Assembly: GCF_000211835.1 (NCBI RefSeq)
Contig: NZ_AEGR01000073.1
Span: 1-41,820, forward strand
From: Hylemonella gracilis ATCC 19624
GTDB taxonomy: Bacteria; Pseudomonadota; Gammaproteobacteria; Burkholderiales; Burkholderiaceae_C
DNA length: 41,820 nt
Reading direction: 5' to 3'
The position numbers were made by a program, and so were the translations under genes. Shown here one piece after another: positions 17,161 through 26,055 of this stretch (within the stretch, counting starts at the first letter, position 1; the number at the start of each line of letters is the position of its first letter). The notes under the pieces are model-generated. The model was not told the DNA's origin. It saw nothing but the letters and a program-made list of their open reading frames with translations, and did not search any database.

Positions 17161-17357
17161 GATGAATCCCAATCGATGGTCGCGTGAATGGCCGCGTGCG
17201 AAGGCGACCGGATGAAAGACGGCGGGCGAAGCGGCGCCCGCGAGGCATTCCCATGCACAGCATGGCATGCCCGAGCGAGGATTCTAGACAGCAAATATTG
17301 TGGCTTGATGGCAAGCCCTCATCCCGGGTGGCCGGAACGAAAGTCGCGGTCTCAGGG

Positions 17358-18962
17358 TCAAGACAGTGGTTGAACGCCCGGGCGCCCGGCCTCGGTGACC
17401 AAGGAGGCCAACGTGCCAATGCCGGAATCAGCGCGGGTGGCGTCGTCCAGGACACGCAAGGACATCAGCAATCTTTGGGGCGACAGGTCGATCAGGCCAT
17501 AGCCCCGCTTTCGGGAGTGGACCAACAGGCAATGCGGATTGGCACGTCGCGCCTTCGCGTCCGCCTCCTCGGAAGCGCCGCGCACGGTGGAGGTGATGCT
17601 GGTGCCGCAGTACTCCGCGGCCACCACCGGAGAATCGATGGCGTAGGGATCACGATGCACCTGGGCCACCCAGTTCCTGTGGATGTCCCCGCCCAGGATG
17701 ACGGGGTTGCGCGCCTCGCTCGCCACCAAGGCATCGATCAGCGCTTGGCGCGCGCCTGGGTAACCATCCCAGCCATCGGTGCCCGCGGCAACGCCCAGGC
17801 CGTGGGCATAGTTGGCGGGTGTGAAGCGGGTTTGCTGCGCGATCAGGTTCCAAGCGGTGCCGGCGCTGCGCGACTCCCGCAGGGCGCCTTCCAACCATTG
17901 CTCCTGTTCGCGCCCCAGCATGGAGCGACGCGACGTGGGTTCCTCGCTCAGGCACACCTTGGCTTCGGCCGCCCTGGGTTCCTTGCCGCACAAGGGGCGG
18001 TCGCGATACTGCCGGTTGTCCAGCAGATAGAGCCGTCCCAGGCGTCCATGGTCGTGATATCGATGGATGCGCAGTCCACCCACACCGGCCTGCAGACCGT
18101 GCAGTCCCTTGAGCATGACATCGGCACGCAGCGGCATGTGCTCGTAATACGCTTGGTAGGACGCCACCCGGCGCGCGGCGAAATCGCGCGTGTCCGTGAT
18201 GGACCAGGTACCGCCGTTGTTGTTCTCCAGCTCGTGGTCGTCCCAGGTCACCAGCCAGGGACAGGCGGCATGCATGGCTTGCAAGGCGGGATCGCTCTTG
18301 TACAGGGCATACCGCGCGCGGTAAGTCGCCAGGGTGCGGGCCTCGGGCAGGTCATGGTGACGTGCCTCGTCAGGGCCCGCCGATGCACCAGCTCTCTCGT
18401 AGATGTAATCGCCGACGAAGACCACCATGTCGGGAGACTCCGCATGCATGTGCCGGTAGGCCGCATAGTGGCCGGACTCCCAACGCTGGCAGGAGGCCAA
18501 GGCCAGGCGCAAGCGATCCACCGCGGCACCAGGCGCTGGCGAGGTCCGCGCTCGCCCCAAAGCGCTGACCGCACCGCCGACCATGAATCGATAGCCATAC
18601 CAGCGGTCGGAGCGCAAGCCTGTCACTTCAACGTGCACGGCATGGCCGAGTTCGGGTTCCGCCCACGCCTCGCCACGGGCGACCGGTCGGCGGTCGACCC
18701 CTTCCTCGAACAATTCCCAGCGCACCGGCACCGGCCCCGCGTCCATCAACTCCTCGCCCAACAAGCGAGTCCACAGCACGAAACCATCCGGCGAGGGCGA
18801 GCCGCTTGCGATGCCCGCCGCGAAGGGATCGTTGCGAAACTGTATGCGAGCCCCTGATGCCCGTGCCGTGGACTGCGGGGGAAGCAGCGCCAGGCCGGAC
18901 AAACCGGCGAAGGCCTTGATCAGGGCGCGACGCTGAGGTGACGAGAGTGCCTGCGTGTCCAT
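17358..18962 (-). CDS. phoD: PhoD-type alkaline phosphatase/phosphodiesterase
   Basis: Exported metallophosphatase, 534 residues from the ATG at 18962. The leader MDTQALSSPQRRALIKAFAGLSGLALL carries a double arginine (QRRALIK) before the hydrophobic core, as in Tat-exported PhoD. The N-terminal Ig-like domain (FAAGIASGSPSPDGFVLWTRLL, then the WYGYRF region) is followed by the catalytic domain: LALASCQRWESGHYAAYRHM, DMVVFVGDYIYE, LVTWDDHELENNN, LLDNRQYRD, WNLIAQQT and NPVILGGDIHRNWVA. These supply the metal-ligand Asp, Asn and His residues of the family. It releases phosphate from organic esters. No Pho box is visible in the 64-bp upstream gap, so phosphate control would have to come through another promoter. 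It follows the addA stop on the same strand. phoX and the pst genes are about 20 kb away. Confidence 0.92.
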   Translation of the reverse strand: MDTQALSSPQRRALIKAFAGLSGLALLPPQSTARASGARIQFRNDPFAAGIASGSPSPDGFVLWTRLLGEELMDAGPVPVRWELFEEGVDRRPVARGEAWAEPELGHAVHVEVTGLRSDRWYGYRFMVGGAVSALGRARTSPAPGAAVDRLRLALASCQRWESGHYAAYRHMHAESPDMVVFVGDYIYERAGASAGPDEARHHDLPEARTLATYRARYALYKSDPALQAMHAACPWLVTWDDHELENNNGGTWSITDTRDFAARRVASYQAYYEHMPLRADVMLKGLHGLQAGVGGLRIHRYHDHGRLGRLYLLDNRQYRDRPLCGKEPRAAEAKVCLSEEPTSRRSMLGREQEQWLEGALRESRSAGTAWNLIAQQTRFTPANYAHGLGVAAGTDGWDGYPGARQALIDALVASEARNPVILGGDIHRNWVAQVHRDPYAIDSPVVAAEYCGTSITSTVRGASEEADAKARRANPHCLLVHSRKRGYGLIDLSPQRLLMSLRVLDDATRADSGIGTLASLVTEAGRPGVQPLS

Positions 18963-18968
18963 GCGGGT

Positions 18969-18990
18969 GTCCTTGTGTCTTGTGTCTTGT
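18969..18990 (-). repeat. Short tandem repeat in the phoD ribosome-binding region
   Basis: On the minus strand two copies of ACAAGAC and a third variant ACAAGGAC stand in a row directly before the phoD ATG. Only the variant copy contains the AAGGA ribosome site. Slippage here would change the leader length but not the ribosome site. Confidence 0.6.
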
Positions 18991-19026
18991 TTCGTTCGTT
19001 GTGGAAGGGGTCTGTGTTCGCAGGCA

Positions 19027-22000
19027 TCACGCCAGCGTCTCCCAGTGGCCTTGTGCGTCCAGCAAGGCGATGCGCACGGGTTCGCCGGCGCAAGCAGCGC
19101 GCACGGCATCGCCATAAGCCCGAAGCTGCGCGAGCATCTGCGCGCGCGTGACCTCCGCGGCCTGGGCATAACTCGCGGACTTGTAGTCCAGCACCCACCA
19201 GGTGCCATCCCGATGACGCACCAGGCGGTCGATGCGCCTAGCCTGCCCCTCAATCGTCACGGGCACTTCATTGGACCACCAGGCGACGTCGGCACCGCGC
19301 CAGACCCAGGCCCCCGCCCCGTGCACGATGCGACGCGCCATGTCGGCGGCTTGGCGGGCCTGTGCGGGCGTCAGTCCTTGCTCGGCGCCGGCACGCTCCA
19401 GCTGGGCCGGGCTGAATTCCGCCGTGTCCAAGGCGGTCCACTCCAGCAGGCGGTGCATGGCCGAGCCGATGCGCGCGGCCAAGGCGTCTTCCTCCGACGA
19501 AGGTGCGAGCACCGGCACGGGCTGATACCGGATGTCGGGCAAGACCCGCAGCACGATGGCCGACGACGCGGCTGGGGCCGCGACGGCTGGCTCGTGCTGG
19601 GTGGGCGCGCCCGCCTCGCGGCCATCCATGTCGCTCACGCGGCCCATGCCCTCGAAGCGAGCGACACCATCGGCAGGCGACTGAGGGGGTGTCGGCTCCC
19701 AAGGCTGGCACTCATGCAGCAAACGCTGCCACCAGCTTTTGCCCTCGGTGTTCTGCTGGTGGGGCTGCACGGCAGAGAAGACCAATTGGGCTCGTGCTCG
19801 AGTGAGCGCGACATAGAGCATGTTCAACTCCTCGCGCCCTCGCGCGGCCCGCTCTCGCGCATGAGCCTCCCGCGCGCTGGGCGGCAGGCGCTCCTCCTTC
19901 TCGCTGGCCAGGAAGACGAAGCTGCGGGGCGCCGACGCCTCGCCGGGCCAGTCCAGCAGCACACTCATGGTCTGGGCGCGCTGCGGCGGCGTGTCGGTGT
20001 CGAGAATGAGCACGGTCTCGGCTTCCAGCCCCTTGGCGCCATGCACGGTGAGCAGGCGCACCGCGCCTCCCTCGGGCATGGGCTGCGCGGGGGCGGGCAA
20101 GCGGCCCGCGCGCAAGGCCCGCACCAAGGCGTAGGGTGTGGCGTAGCGTCCGCCGTCAAACTGCAAGGCTGCTTCAAGCAGTGCCTGCAAATGGGTCTGC
20201 ACGCGTGCTCTCAAATGCGGGGGCGCAGCCGCGGCGTAACGCGCCACCACGTCGCCATCGGCGTAGATCGCGTCCAGCGCGTCGTGCGGCGGCAAGGTCC
20301 GCACCCACTGTTGCCAGCGTTGCAGACGCGGCCCCACCTCGCGCAGATCCGCGTGGGCCCAGGCCGCGGGGGGCGTGGTTTGCAGCAGGTCGAACCAGGC
20401 CTGCTTGCCGCCACGCTGCCGCGCCGCGATCTCCAGCAACGCCGTGTCATCCAGGCCCAAGTGGGGCCCGAGCAAGGGCGAGCGCAGCACCCGCGCCAAT
20501 GACAAGTCATGGCCGGGCGACACCAGCACGTCCAGCAAGGCGGTGAGGTCCTGCACCTCGGGCGCGGCGCCCAGATCTGCCTGCTCCGGCTGGGTGGCGG
20601 GCACGCCCAGGGCCAGCAGCTCGGCTTGCATGGCCACCAAGCGGTCGCGCTTGCGCGCCAACACCATGACTTCCTTGGGGGGCAGACCGGCCTCGATGCG
20701 CTGCGCGATCCAGCGGGCGGCCTGCCGGCACTCGCGTGCGCGCAACGTGTCCTCGGGCGTGAGGCGCGGCGCGAGCAGGCTGTCGCGCCAGACGGTGGCG
20801 GCCTCTTTCTTGTCCCGGGCTTGGCGCTCGATCGGCGGCAGGACCCAGGCTTGCCCGGCCTGCGTGGATTCGGTGGTGTGCGCACGAAAGCCCTCGTACT
20901 CCCCTTGAGACTGCGCCTCACCCAGCACCGCGTTGACCCGCGCCAGCACGGCGGGGGCGTTGCGGCGTGTGTGGTCGCAGGCCAGGAGATCACCGCCCAG
21001 GGCCTGCACGAAACTCTGCGCGGCCCGGAAGATCTGCGGCTCGGCGCGGCGAAAGCGGTAAATGCTTTGCTTGGGGTCACCCACGATGAACAAGCGCGGA
21101 GCGCCGCCCGCCCCGCTCGCACCGCCGCCCACGCCCGCGTAACTCGAGAGCCAGGCATGCAGGGCTTGCCACTGGAGCGGGTTGGTGTCCTGGAACTCGT
21201 CGATCAGCAAGTGGCGCGTGCGCGCATCCAGGCGCTGCTGCAGCCAGGCGCTCAGCTCGGAGCGCTCGAGCAAGTGCAGGGCCGCGCGCTCCACATCGCT
21301 CATGTCCACCCAGCCGCGCTCGCGCTTCAAGGCGGCGTATTCCTCCAACAGGATGCGCGCCAGGCGGATCATGCGCTGCTGGTGCACCCAAGCCTCGTGC
21401 TGCTGCTGGGCTTGCAACAAGGGCTGCAGCTCGGCCTCGGCTTGCTGGGCCGCGGGGTATTTCTTGAGGTGTTGCGTGAGCCGGTCCGCCTCCGCCACGA
21501 ACACGGCCTTGCGCAAGGCGGCCAGCCGCTGATCCGCGTCCGCTTGCTGCGTGAACGCCTGTTCGATGGCCTGCGCGGCGGTTTGCGGCGTCTTGTTCTT
21601 TTCCTGCCCCAGGACCTGAGCCCAGGCTCGCCAACGCGCGGCGACGGCTTCGCTCAACAAGGCCTGAGACGGCAGGGCCAAGCCACGGAACATCGGAAAC
21701 ACCTCCGCGAAGCCGGGCACCGACGTCTCGACGTTGCCCGCCGCGTCGGCCAAGGCGAACTCCACGCGCTTGTCCAAGACGGCCTCCAACGCCTTTTCGG
21801 TTTGGCTGCGTCCATGGCGGGACACCACGGCCTGGTAGTCCGCCAAGACAGTGCCGCCTTGGTCTTGCTCGCGCAACAAGCGCGCGTGGAAGGGACGCCA
21901 GACCTGGGCTTTCACCTCGTCGTCGTTTTCCAGCAATTCATAGGCGGCGGGCAATCCCAGTTCTTCCAGCACCGCCAGCGGGGCATTGCGCAGCAAGGCC

Positions 22001-22428
22001 GCGAACCAGCTGTGGAAAGTGCGGATCTGCACGGCCCGCCCCTGCTGCAGCAGGCGCAGATGCAGGCCGCGCAAGGGAGCGATGAGCACGTCCACGCGCG
22101 CCTGCTCGACGCCGCGCGCGCGCAACTCCGCGCGCAGTTGATCGTCGTCGTAACACGCGAATGCCGACAGCCACTCCGTCAGGCGCTGGCGCATTTCACC
22201 CGCGGCCTTCTTGGTGAAGGTGATGGCCAGAATCTCATGCGCCTGCGCGCCATCGTCGCCCTGTTCGCCCAACAAGGCGCGCAGGATGCGCGAGACCAGC
22301 ATCCACGTCTTGCCCGCGCCCGCGCAGGCTTCCACGGCGACATGGCGCCTGGGGTCGCAGGCGATGGCGTAAAACGCCTCGCGGCTGACGTGCCTGCCGT
22401 TGTGTTCGTAAGCGGCTTGCATATTCAT
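19027..22428 (-). CDS. addA: UvrD-family helicase-nuclease (AddA-type)
   Basis: Helicase/nuclease subunit for double-strand-break end processing before RecA loading. 1133 residues from the ATG at 22428, which has GGAG 8 bp upstream; an ATG at 22446 adds six residues. Motifs in order: Walker A EACAGAGKT (about 33-41), LAITFTKKAAGEM (Ia), LLIDEFQDTNPLQW (II), FIVGDPKQSIYRFRRAEP (III), LLTVHGAKGLEAETVLILD (V), LYVALTRARAQLVFS (VI). The C-terminal RecB-like nuclease domain carries GSAMHRLLEW and RRIDRLVRHRDGTWWVLDYKSASY, with the catalytic Asp-Tyr-Lys. The addB gene lies just upstream, so the two form an AddAB-like pair. The intervening gap holds copy B of the hairpin element. Confidence 0.9.
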   Translation of the reverse strand: MNMQAAYEHNGRHVSREAFYAIACDPRRHVAVEACAGAGKTWMLVSRILRALLGEQGDDGAQAHEILAITFTKKAAGEMRQRLTEWLSAFACYDDDQLRAELRARGVEQARVDVLIAPLRGLHLRLLQQGRAVQIRTFHSWFAALLRNAPLAVLEELGLPAAYELLENDDEVKAQVWRPFHARLLREQDQGGTVLADYQAVVSRHGRSQTEKALEAVLDKRVEFALADAAGNVETSVPGFAEVFPMFRGLALPSQALLSEAVAARWRAWAQVLGQEKNKTPQTAAQAIEQAFTQQADADQRLAALRKAVFVAEADRLTQHLKKYPAAQQAEAELQPLLQAQQQHEAWVHQQRMIRLARILLEEYAALKRERGWVDMSDVERAALHLLERSELSAWLQQRLDARTRHLLIDEFQDTNPLQWQALHAWLSSYAGVGGGASGAGGAPRLFIVGDPKQSIYRFRRAEPQIFRAAQSFVQALGGDLLACDHTRRNAPAVLARVNAVLGEAQSQGEYEGFRAHTTESTQAGQAWVLPPIERQARDKKEAATVWRDSLLAPRLTPEDTLRARECRQAARWIAQRIEAGLPPKEVMVLARKRDRLVAMQAELLALGVPATQPEQADLGAAPEVQDLTALLDVLVSPGHDLSLARVLRSPLLGPHLGLDDTALLEIAARQRGGKQAWFDLLQTTPPAAWAHADLREVGPRLQRWQQWVRTLPPHDALDAIYADGDVVARYAAAAPPHLRARVQTHLQALLEAALQFDGGRYATPYALVRALRAGRLPAPAQPMPEGGAVRLLTVHGAKGLEAETVLILDTDTPPQRAQTMSVLLDWPGEASAPRSFVFLASEKEERLPPSAREAHARERAARGREELNMLYVALTRARAQLVFSAVQPHQQNTEGKSWWQRLLHECQPWEPTPPQSPADGVARFEGMGRVSDMDGREAGAPTQHEPAVAAPAASSAIVLRVLPDIRYQPVPVLAPSSEEDALAARIGSAMHRLLEWTALDTAEFSPAQLERAGAEQGLTPAQARQAADMARRIVHGAGAWVWRGADVAWWSNEVPVTIEGQARRIDRLVRHRDGTWWVLDYKSASYAQAAEVTRAQMLAQLRAYGDAVRAACAGEPVRIALLDAQGHWETLA

Positions 22429-22478
22429 CAAACGCACTCCATCCATCTACCCGATGCGCCCTGCTCACCCAGCCCAGG

Positions 22479-22515
22479 GCTCCCGTGGAACCGGCTTTGC
22501 CGGGCCAATGGGAGC
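22479..22515 (-). repeat. 37-nt structured intergenic element, copy B
   Basis: Minus-strand copy between addB and addA. The outer stem is GCTCCC/GGGAGC (22479-22484 with 22510-22515) and the inner stem CCGGC/GCCGG (22491-22495 with 22499-22503) with a 3-nt loop. It is preceded on the minus strand by a CCCCC-TCA-GGGGG hairpin. Relative to copy A the outer stem changes A-T to T-A while keeping pairing. Confidence 0.75.
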
Positions 22516-22569
22516 GCCCCCTGAGGGGGTATGCCGACCCACACGAAGTGGGGGAGCAACGGGGGGGAA

Positions 22570-25317
22570 CTATGCATTCCAAAAATCCTTGCGGCACAGG
22601 CCGCGCGCGGCGCAGGTGTCGCACACGGCACCCTCACCCAGCGGCGGCAAGGGCGCGCCCTCAGCGAGGCGCGTCACATCGTGCACCAGACCTTGCAGCA
22701 AAGCCACGCGGGCCTGTTCGATCTCTGGCTGCTCGTGCAGCCGCGTTTCGCCCTCGCCCACGTTGACGTAGGCCGCGCGCAGATTGGCGACCGACACAAC
22801 CTGAGAGGGCAAAAACGCCGCGCCTTCCCCCTCCGACGCGGACAACAGCGCCGCGTAAAACGCCAGCTGCGTGTCCTCCAGCGCCTCCTTCACCCGGTTG
22901 CGGGTGGTCTGCTCGGCCTCGGTCTTGTAGTCCATCACCATGAGCGCACCCGAAGCCCGGTCCACCCTGTCTAGCCGGCCGAAAAGCGTCACGATGTCCA
23001 GCGCCTGTTCGGCCGGATGTTCTCCCAGCGCGAAGCGCCAGCCCTCGGCTTCGTGGGTGACCAGCCAATCGAGATAGCCCTCGCGCACCCGAGGCCACGC
23101 GGCCTGGTAGGGCAGGAACTCGTCGTCGGCCAGGCGCTGCTCGCGGGCGACGGCTTGCGCCGCCGCGTCCAATCGCGCGGCGCGGTCCTCCCGGCTGGCA
23201 CCGTTGGGTGTGTCCTGGACATGGAAGGTTTGCAGCACGGCATGCAGCCAGAGGCCGAAGTCGCGCTTGTCGAGTTCACCTTCCATTTCCTCGGCTTCGC
23301 GCAGCCCGAGGAGACGCAGCGCATGGAATCGGTAGGGGCAATGACGCAAGTCCTGGTAGGCACTGGCCGACAGCCGCGTGGGCCGCAGTGTTTCGTTCCA
23401 GGGTGGAGCCAAGCGAGGCGCGGGCTTGGCAATGGGCGCTGGCACCACCGCGCGGCGTTCGCGCGGATCGGGTGCCGAGCCCACCAGCACCATGGCCTGT
23501 GCCGCGGTCACGTCATCGGCCTCGCGCGCGCTGACCCACCCCGCCTGCGCGCGTTGCTCCCCGCGGGCTTGCCACTGCAGCTGCAGAACCAGGGGACTGG
23601 CCAAAAGCGGTTCGCCATCCGAATCATGGCCTCGCCACAGAATGTCGATGGGGCAGGCACGCGACACAGCCTCGTCCCACGCGGCCTGCTGCGCCGCCCG
23701 CAGAACCTCGCGCGTGGGCAGGCCCAGCGCGGCGCGTTGTGCGGCGGTCCACGGCCCCGTGGGCTCCGGCGCGGCGGGCAGGCTGCGCTCGTCGCACCCT
23801 GGCAGCACGATGGCCCCGAAGTCGCGCCCCAGCATCTGCGCCAGGGGCAGCAGGACGGCCTGTTCGCGCAAGGGGTAGGCTGGCTTGAAGATCGCGGATT
23901 CCAGCGCGCGGTCCACCCAGCCCGTGAACTCACTCAAGGACCAGCGCCTCCGCGCCCAAAGCGCCTGCGGGGGCAGCTGCGGCGTGGCTTGACCGGTTTC
24001 GTCCAGCGCGTAGTGCAAGGCCCGGGACACTTCGAGTCCAGCCTCGTCTTGGATCAGCGTGTCCCAGATTCCGCACAGGCTCAGCAGGGCATGCAGGGCC
24101 TCCAGCCACTCCTGCAGGGTGCGCGTGCTCCGGCCCCCGGTCAGAGCGGCGCGCCAACCTTCGGTGTCCCGCAGCAGGGCCTGCAGCACGTTCCCCTCGA
24201 GCTGGGCTGGCGACGCTTCGGCCAGGCCCGCCGCGGCATGCCGCCACAAACGCCGGGGCTGGCGGCGCAAGGCGGCCTCCAATGCGCGCAGGGCTGTCTC
24301 GTCGCACGCCGGTGCGTGCTTGAGCCAGTCGAGCACGGCGTCGCTCCCCGCATCGCGCGCGCAAGCGCGCAATGCGGTCATCAGCTGCGCGCCAGCGCGG
24401 GTGGTCGACAGCTTCCAGCCGGTCTCGTCGCGCATTTGGACGCCATGGCGCGCCAGCATGGCCCGCACCCTGCGCGTGAGCGCCCGGTCGATCACGGCGA
24501 CGGCCACGGGTGCACGACCGGCCTGCAGGTGACGCAAAACACACGCGGCCGCGCGTTGCGCCTCATCGGCGGCGTCGATGGCGTCATGCACGGCATGGGC
24601 ACCGCCACGGACATCGGACACGGACGCGGATGCCGCGGGGGCGAAACTCGCGGGGGCGTCCAGCACGACGAGGTCGTCTCCCCAGGTTAGACACAACCCT
24701 TCCACCAGGGGGTCCGGCTGCAGCCCAGGCAATACCAGCAGGCAGTCGGTCGAAGCCCGCGCCTGCGATGAAAAGAACACATCGCTGCCATAGGAAGAAT
24801 TCACCACCCAGGCCACGGCGATCTGAGCGACCGCGGCCTCCAGCCGCAGCACTTCGCCTTCCAGAGCATCGTCGAGGCCGGCGCGCGCGGCCTGCGCAGC
24901 CCCGTCGCCCCAGACAGCCCGTTGCGCGGGGGGTTGCGCCGCCGCCAGCGGCGCCAGCTGCTGAGCCGCTTCCAGCAACATCGGCGCCGCCACCGCCGCA
25001 CGGGCACCCAGGCCCGCCTGCTCGAGCAGCACGTGCGCCGTCAGCAAGTCCAGCGCGGGCTTGAAGCGCAAATCCGCGCCATCCGGGCCTGGCTGCCCCC
25101 CCTGGGCATCGGCCGCACCTGCGAGGGCCTGGGCCCAGTTCTGGGTGGTTTCGAAGCGCGGCGCGAAACCCGCGGGATGCAATTCCCCCCACAGCCGCGC
25201 CGCCACGGGCATCAGCTGCGCATAAGGCAGCAACACGACCGCGCGGGCGGGGTGAACCCGCCGCTCGCGCAAGGATTCAGCGACCGCCTCAAGCCAGCGC
25301 CGCCAACGATGGTTCAT
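22570..25317 (-). CDS. addB: PD-(D/E)XK nuclease family protein (AddB-type)
   Basis: Partner subunit of AddA, 915 residues from the ATG at 25317 (MNHRWRRWLEAVAESL). An ATG at 25389 would add 24 residues reaching toward trxA. The N-terminal region has a helicase-like fold remnant (VVLLPYAQLMPVAARLWGEL) but no intact GxGKT, so ATPase activity looks lost. The middle part contains GAIVLPGCDERSLPAAPEPTG, the AddB counterpart of motif V. The C-terminal nuclease domain starts at SASAYQDLRHCPYRFHALRLL and has DKRDFGLWLHAVLQTF and ALMVMDYKTEAEQTT (catalytic Asp-Tyr-Lys). Its end C899-x2-C902-x5-C908, with the cysteine of RHCPYRF, forms the four-cysteine iron-sulfur set known from AddB. It is probably co-transcribed with addA. 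Confidence 0.88.
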   Translation of the reverse strand: MNHRWRRWLEAVAESLRERRVHPARAVVLLPYAQLMPVAARLWGELHPAGFAPRFETTQNWAQALAGAADAQGGQPGPDGADLRFKPALDLLTAHVLLEQAGLGARAAVAAPMLLEAAQQLAPLAAAQPPAQRAVWGDGAAQAARAGLDDALEGEVLRLEAAVAQIAVAWVVNSSYGSDVFFSSQARASTDCLLVLPGLQPDPLVEGLCLTWGDDLVVLDAPASFAPAASASVSDVRGGAHAVHDAIDAADEAQRAAACVLRHLQAGRAPVAVAVIDRALTRRVRAMLARHGVQMRDETGWKLSTTRAGAQLMTALRACARDAGSDAVLDWLKHAPACDETALRALEAALRRQPRRLWRHAAAGLAEASPAQLEGNVLQALLRDTEGWRAALTGGRSTRTLQEWLEALHALLSLCGIWDTLIQDEAGLEVSRALHYALDETGQATPQLPPQALWARRRWSLSEFTGWVDRALESAIFKPAYPLREQAVLLPLAQMLGRDFGAIVLPGCDERSLPAAPEPTGPWTAAQRAALGLPTREVLRAAQQAAWDEAVSRACPIDILWRGHDSDGEPLLASPLVLQLQWQARGEQRAQAGWVSAREADDVTAAQAMVLVGSAPDPRERRAVVPAPIAKPAPRLAPPWNETLRPTRLSASAYQDLRHCPYRFHALRLLGLREAEEMEGELDKRDFGLWLHAVLQTFHVQDTPNGASREDRAARLDAAAQAVAREQRLADDEFLPYQAAWPRVREGYLDWLVTHEAEGWRFALGEHPAEQALDIVTLFGRLDRVDRASGALMVMDYKTEAEQTTRNRVKEALEDTQLAFYAALLSASEGEGAAFLPSQVVSVANLRAAYVNVGEGETRLHEQPEIEQARVALLQGLVHDVTRLAEGAPLPPLGEGAVCDTCAARGLCRKDFWNA

Positions 25318-25447
25318 GCTTTCTGTCACAATCCCGCGCACTGTAGCCGCATCGCCCGCTTGCCTTGATATTGAGGCAGCCCGACCCATCTAGGCCAGAC
25401 ACGTACTTCATATCCATCGCCATCCACAGCACATCAAGGAGCTCTCC

Positions 25448-25783
25448 ATGGCCAGCGAACTCATCAAGCATGTTTCCGACGCTTCCTTTGAAGCCGACGT
25501 TCTGAACGCCAGCCAGCCCGTGCTGGTGGACTACTGGGCCGAATGGTGCGGTCCCTGCAAGATGATCGCGCCCGTGCTGGACGAAGTCGCGGGCACCTAT
25601 CAGGGCAAGCTGCAGATCGCCAAGCTCAACGTTGACGAGAACCGCGACATTCCGGCCAAGTTCGGCATCCGCGGCATCCCCACGCTCATGCTGTTCAAGG
25701 ACGGCCAGCTCGCCGCCACCAAGGTCGGCGCCATGAGCAAGGCTCAGTTGACCGCCTTCATCGATCAACAGCTCGCCGCCTGA
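25448..25783 (+). CDS. trxA: Thioredoxin 1
   Basis: General cytosolic disulfide reductase serving ribonucleotide reductase, peroxiredoxins and others. 111 residues. The active site WCGPC is at 33-37 inside [24 protein letters not shown], the cis-proline loop [13 protein letters not shown] and the C-terminal [16 protein letters not shown] helix complete the fold. A GGAG ribosome site lies 8 bp before the ATG. It is divergent from addB (130-bp gap, no clear promoter picked) and upstream of rho, separated by a strong terminator and a separate rho promoter. trxA-rho adjacency is common in proteobacteria. Confidence 0.97.
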   Translation: MASELIKHVSDASFEADVLNASQPVLVDYWAEWCGPCKMIAPVLDEVAGTYQGKLQIAKLNVDENRDIPAKFGIRGIPTLMLFKDGQLAATKVGAMSKAQLTAFIDQQLAA

Positions 25784-25827
25784 GCCTGAAGCGCTCAGAT
25801 CCGGCCACGAAGCCGGAATCTTGCGAG

Positions 25828-25865
25828 AACGACCGCCCTCCCTCAGGAGCGCGGTCGTTTTTTTT
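25828..25865 (+). terminator. Terminator after trxA
   Basis: AACGACCGC (25828-25836) pairs with GCGGTCGTT (25851-25859). It is followed by an eight-T run (25858-25865). A strong intrinsic terminator separates trxA from rho. Confidence 0.92.
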
Positions 25866-25914
25866 GACCTTGCGACTCGCGCCAGCGAAGCGCGCGGGCC
25901 GTGCCATTTTTTCC

Positions 25915-25923
25915 TGTCATAAT
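25915..25923 (+). promoter_or_regulatory. Extended -10 promoter candidate for rho
   Basis: TG-T-CATAAT is an extended -10 (five of six in the hexamer). No good -35 is visible 17 bp upstream. Transcription from about 25930 would give a leader of about 125 nt before the rho ATG. Confidence 0.5.
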
Positions 25924-25980
25924 CAGTTCCGCTCATCGATGGCCCGCACGGCCGCCGGTCAGAATCCGGCAGACTGACCA

Positions 25981-26040
25981 CCCGCGTCAGACTCTGCCCA
26001 GAACTCCCCGTTCCCCCTCCCCCCAGTTTCCACCGACTCC
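25981..26040 (+). promoter_or_regulatory. C-rich, G-poor rho leader (rut-like)
   Basis: In these 60 leader bases I count 33 C and only 8 G, against the general G-plus-C balance of the window. C-over-G stretches are what Rho binds. E. coli rho is autoregulated through its leader, so feedback control is a natural inference here. No sharp motif can be given. Confidence 0.55.
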
Positions 26041-26055
26041 CTACCGAGGGACCTC

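Noticed and set aside
20509-22524. 671-codon plus-strand frame opposite addA
   Set aside because: Antisense to helicase motifs that are plainly real on the minus strand.
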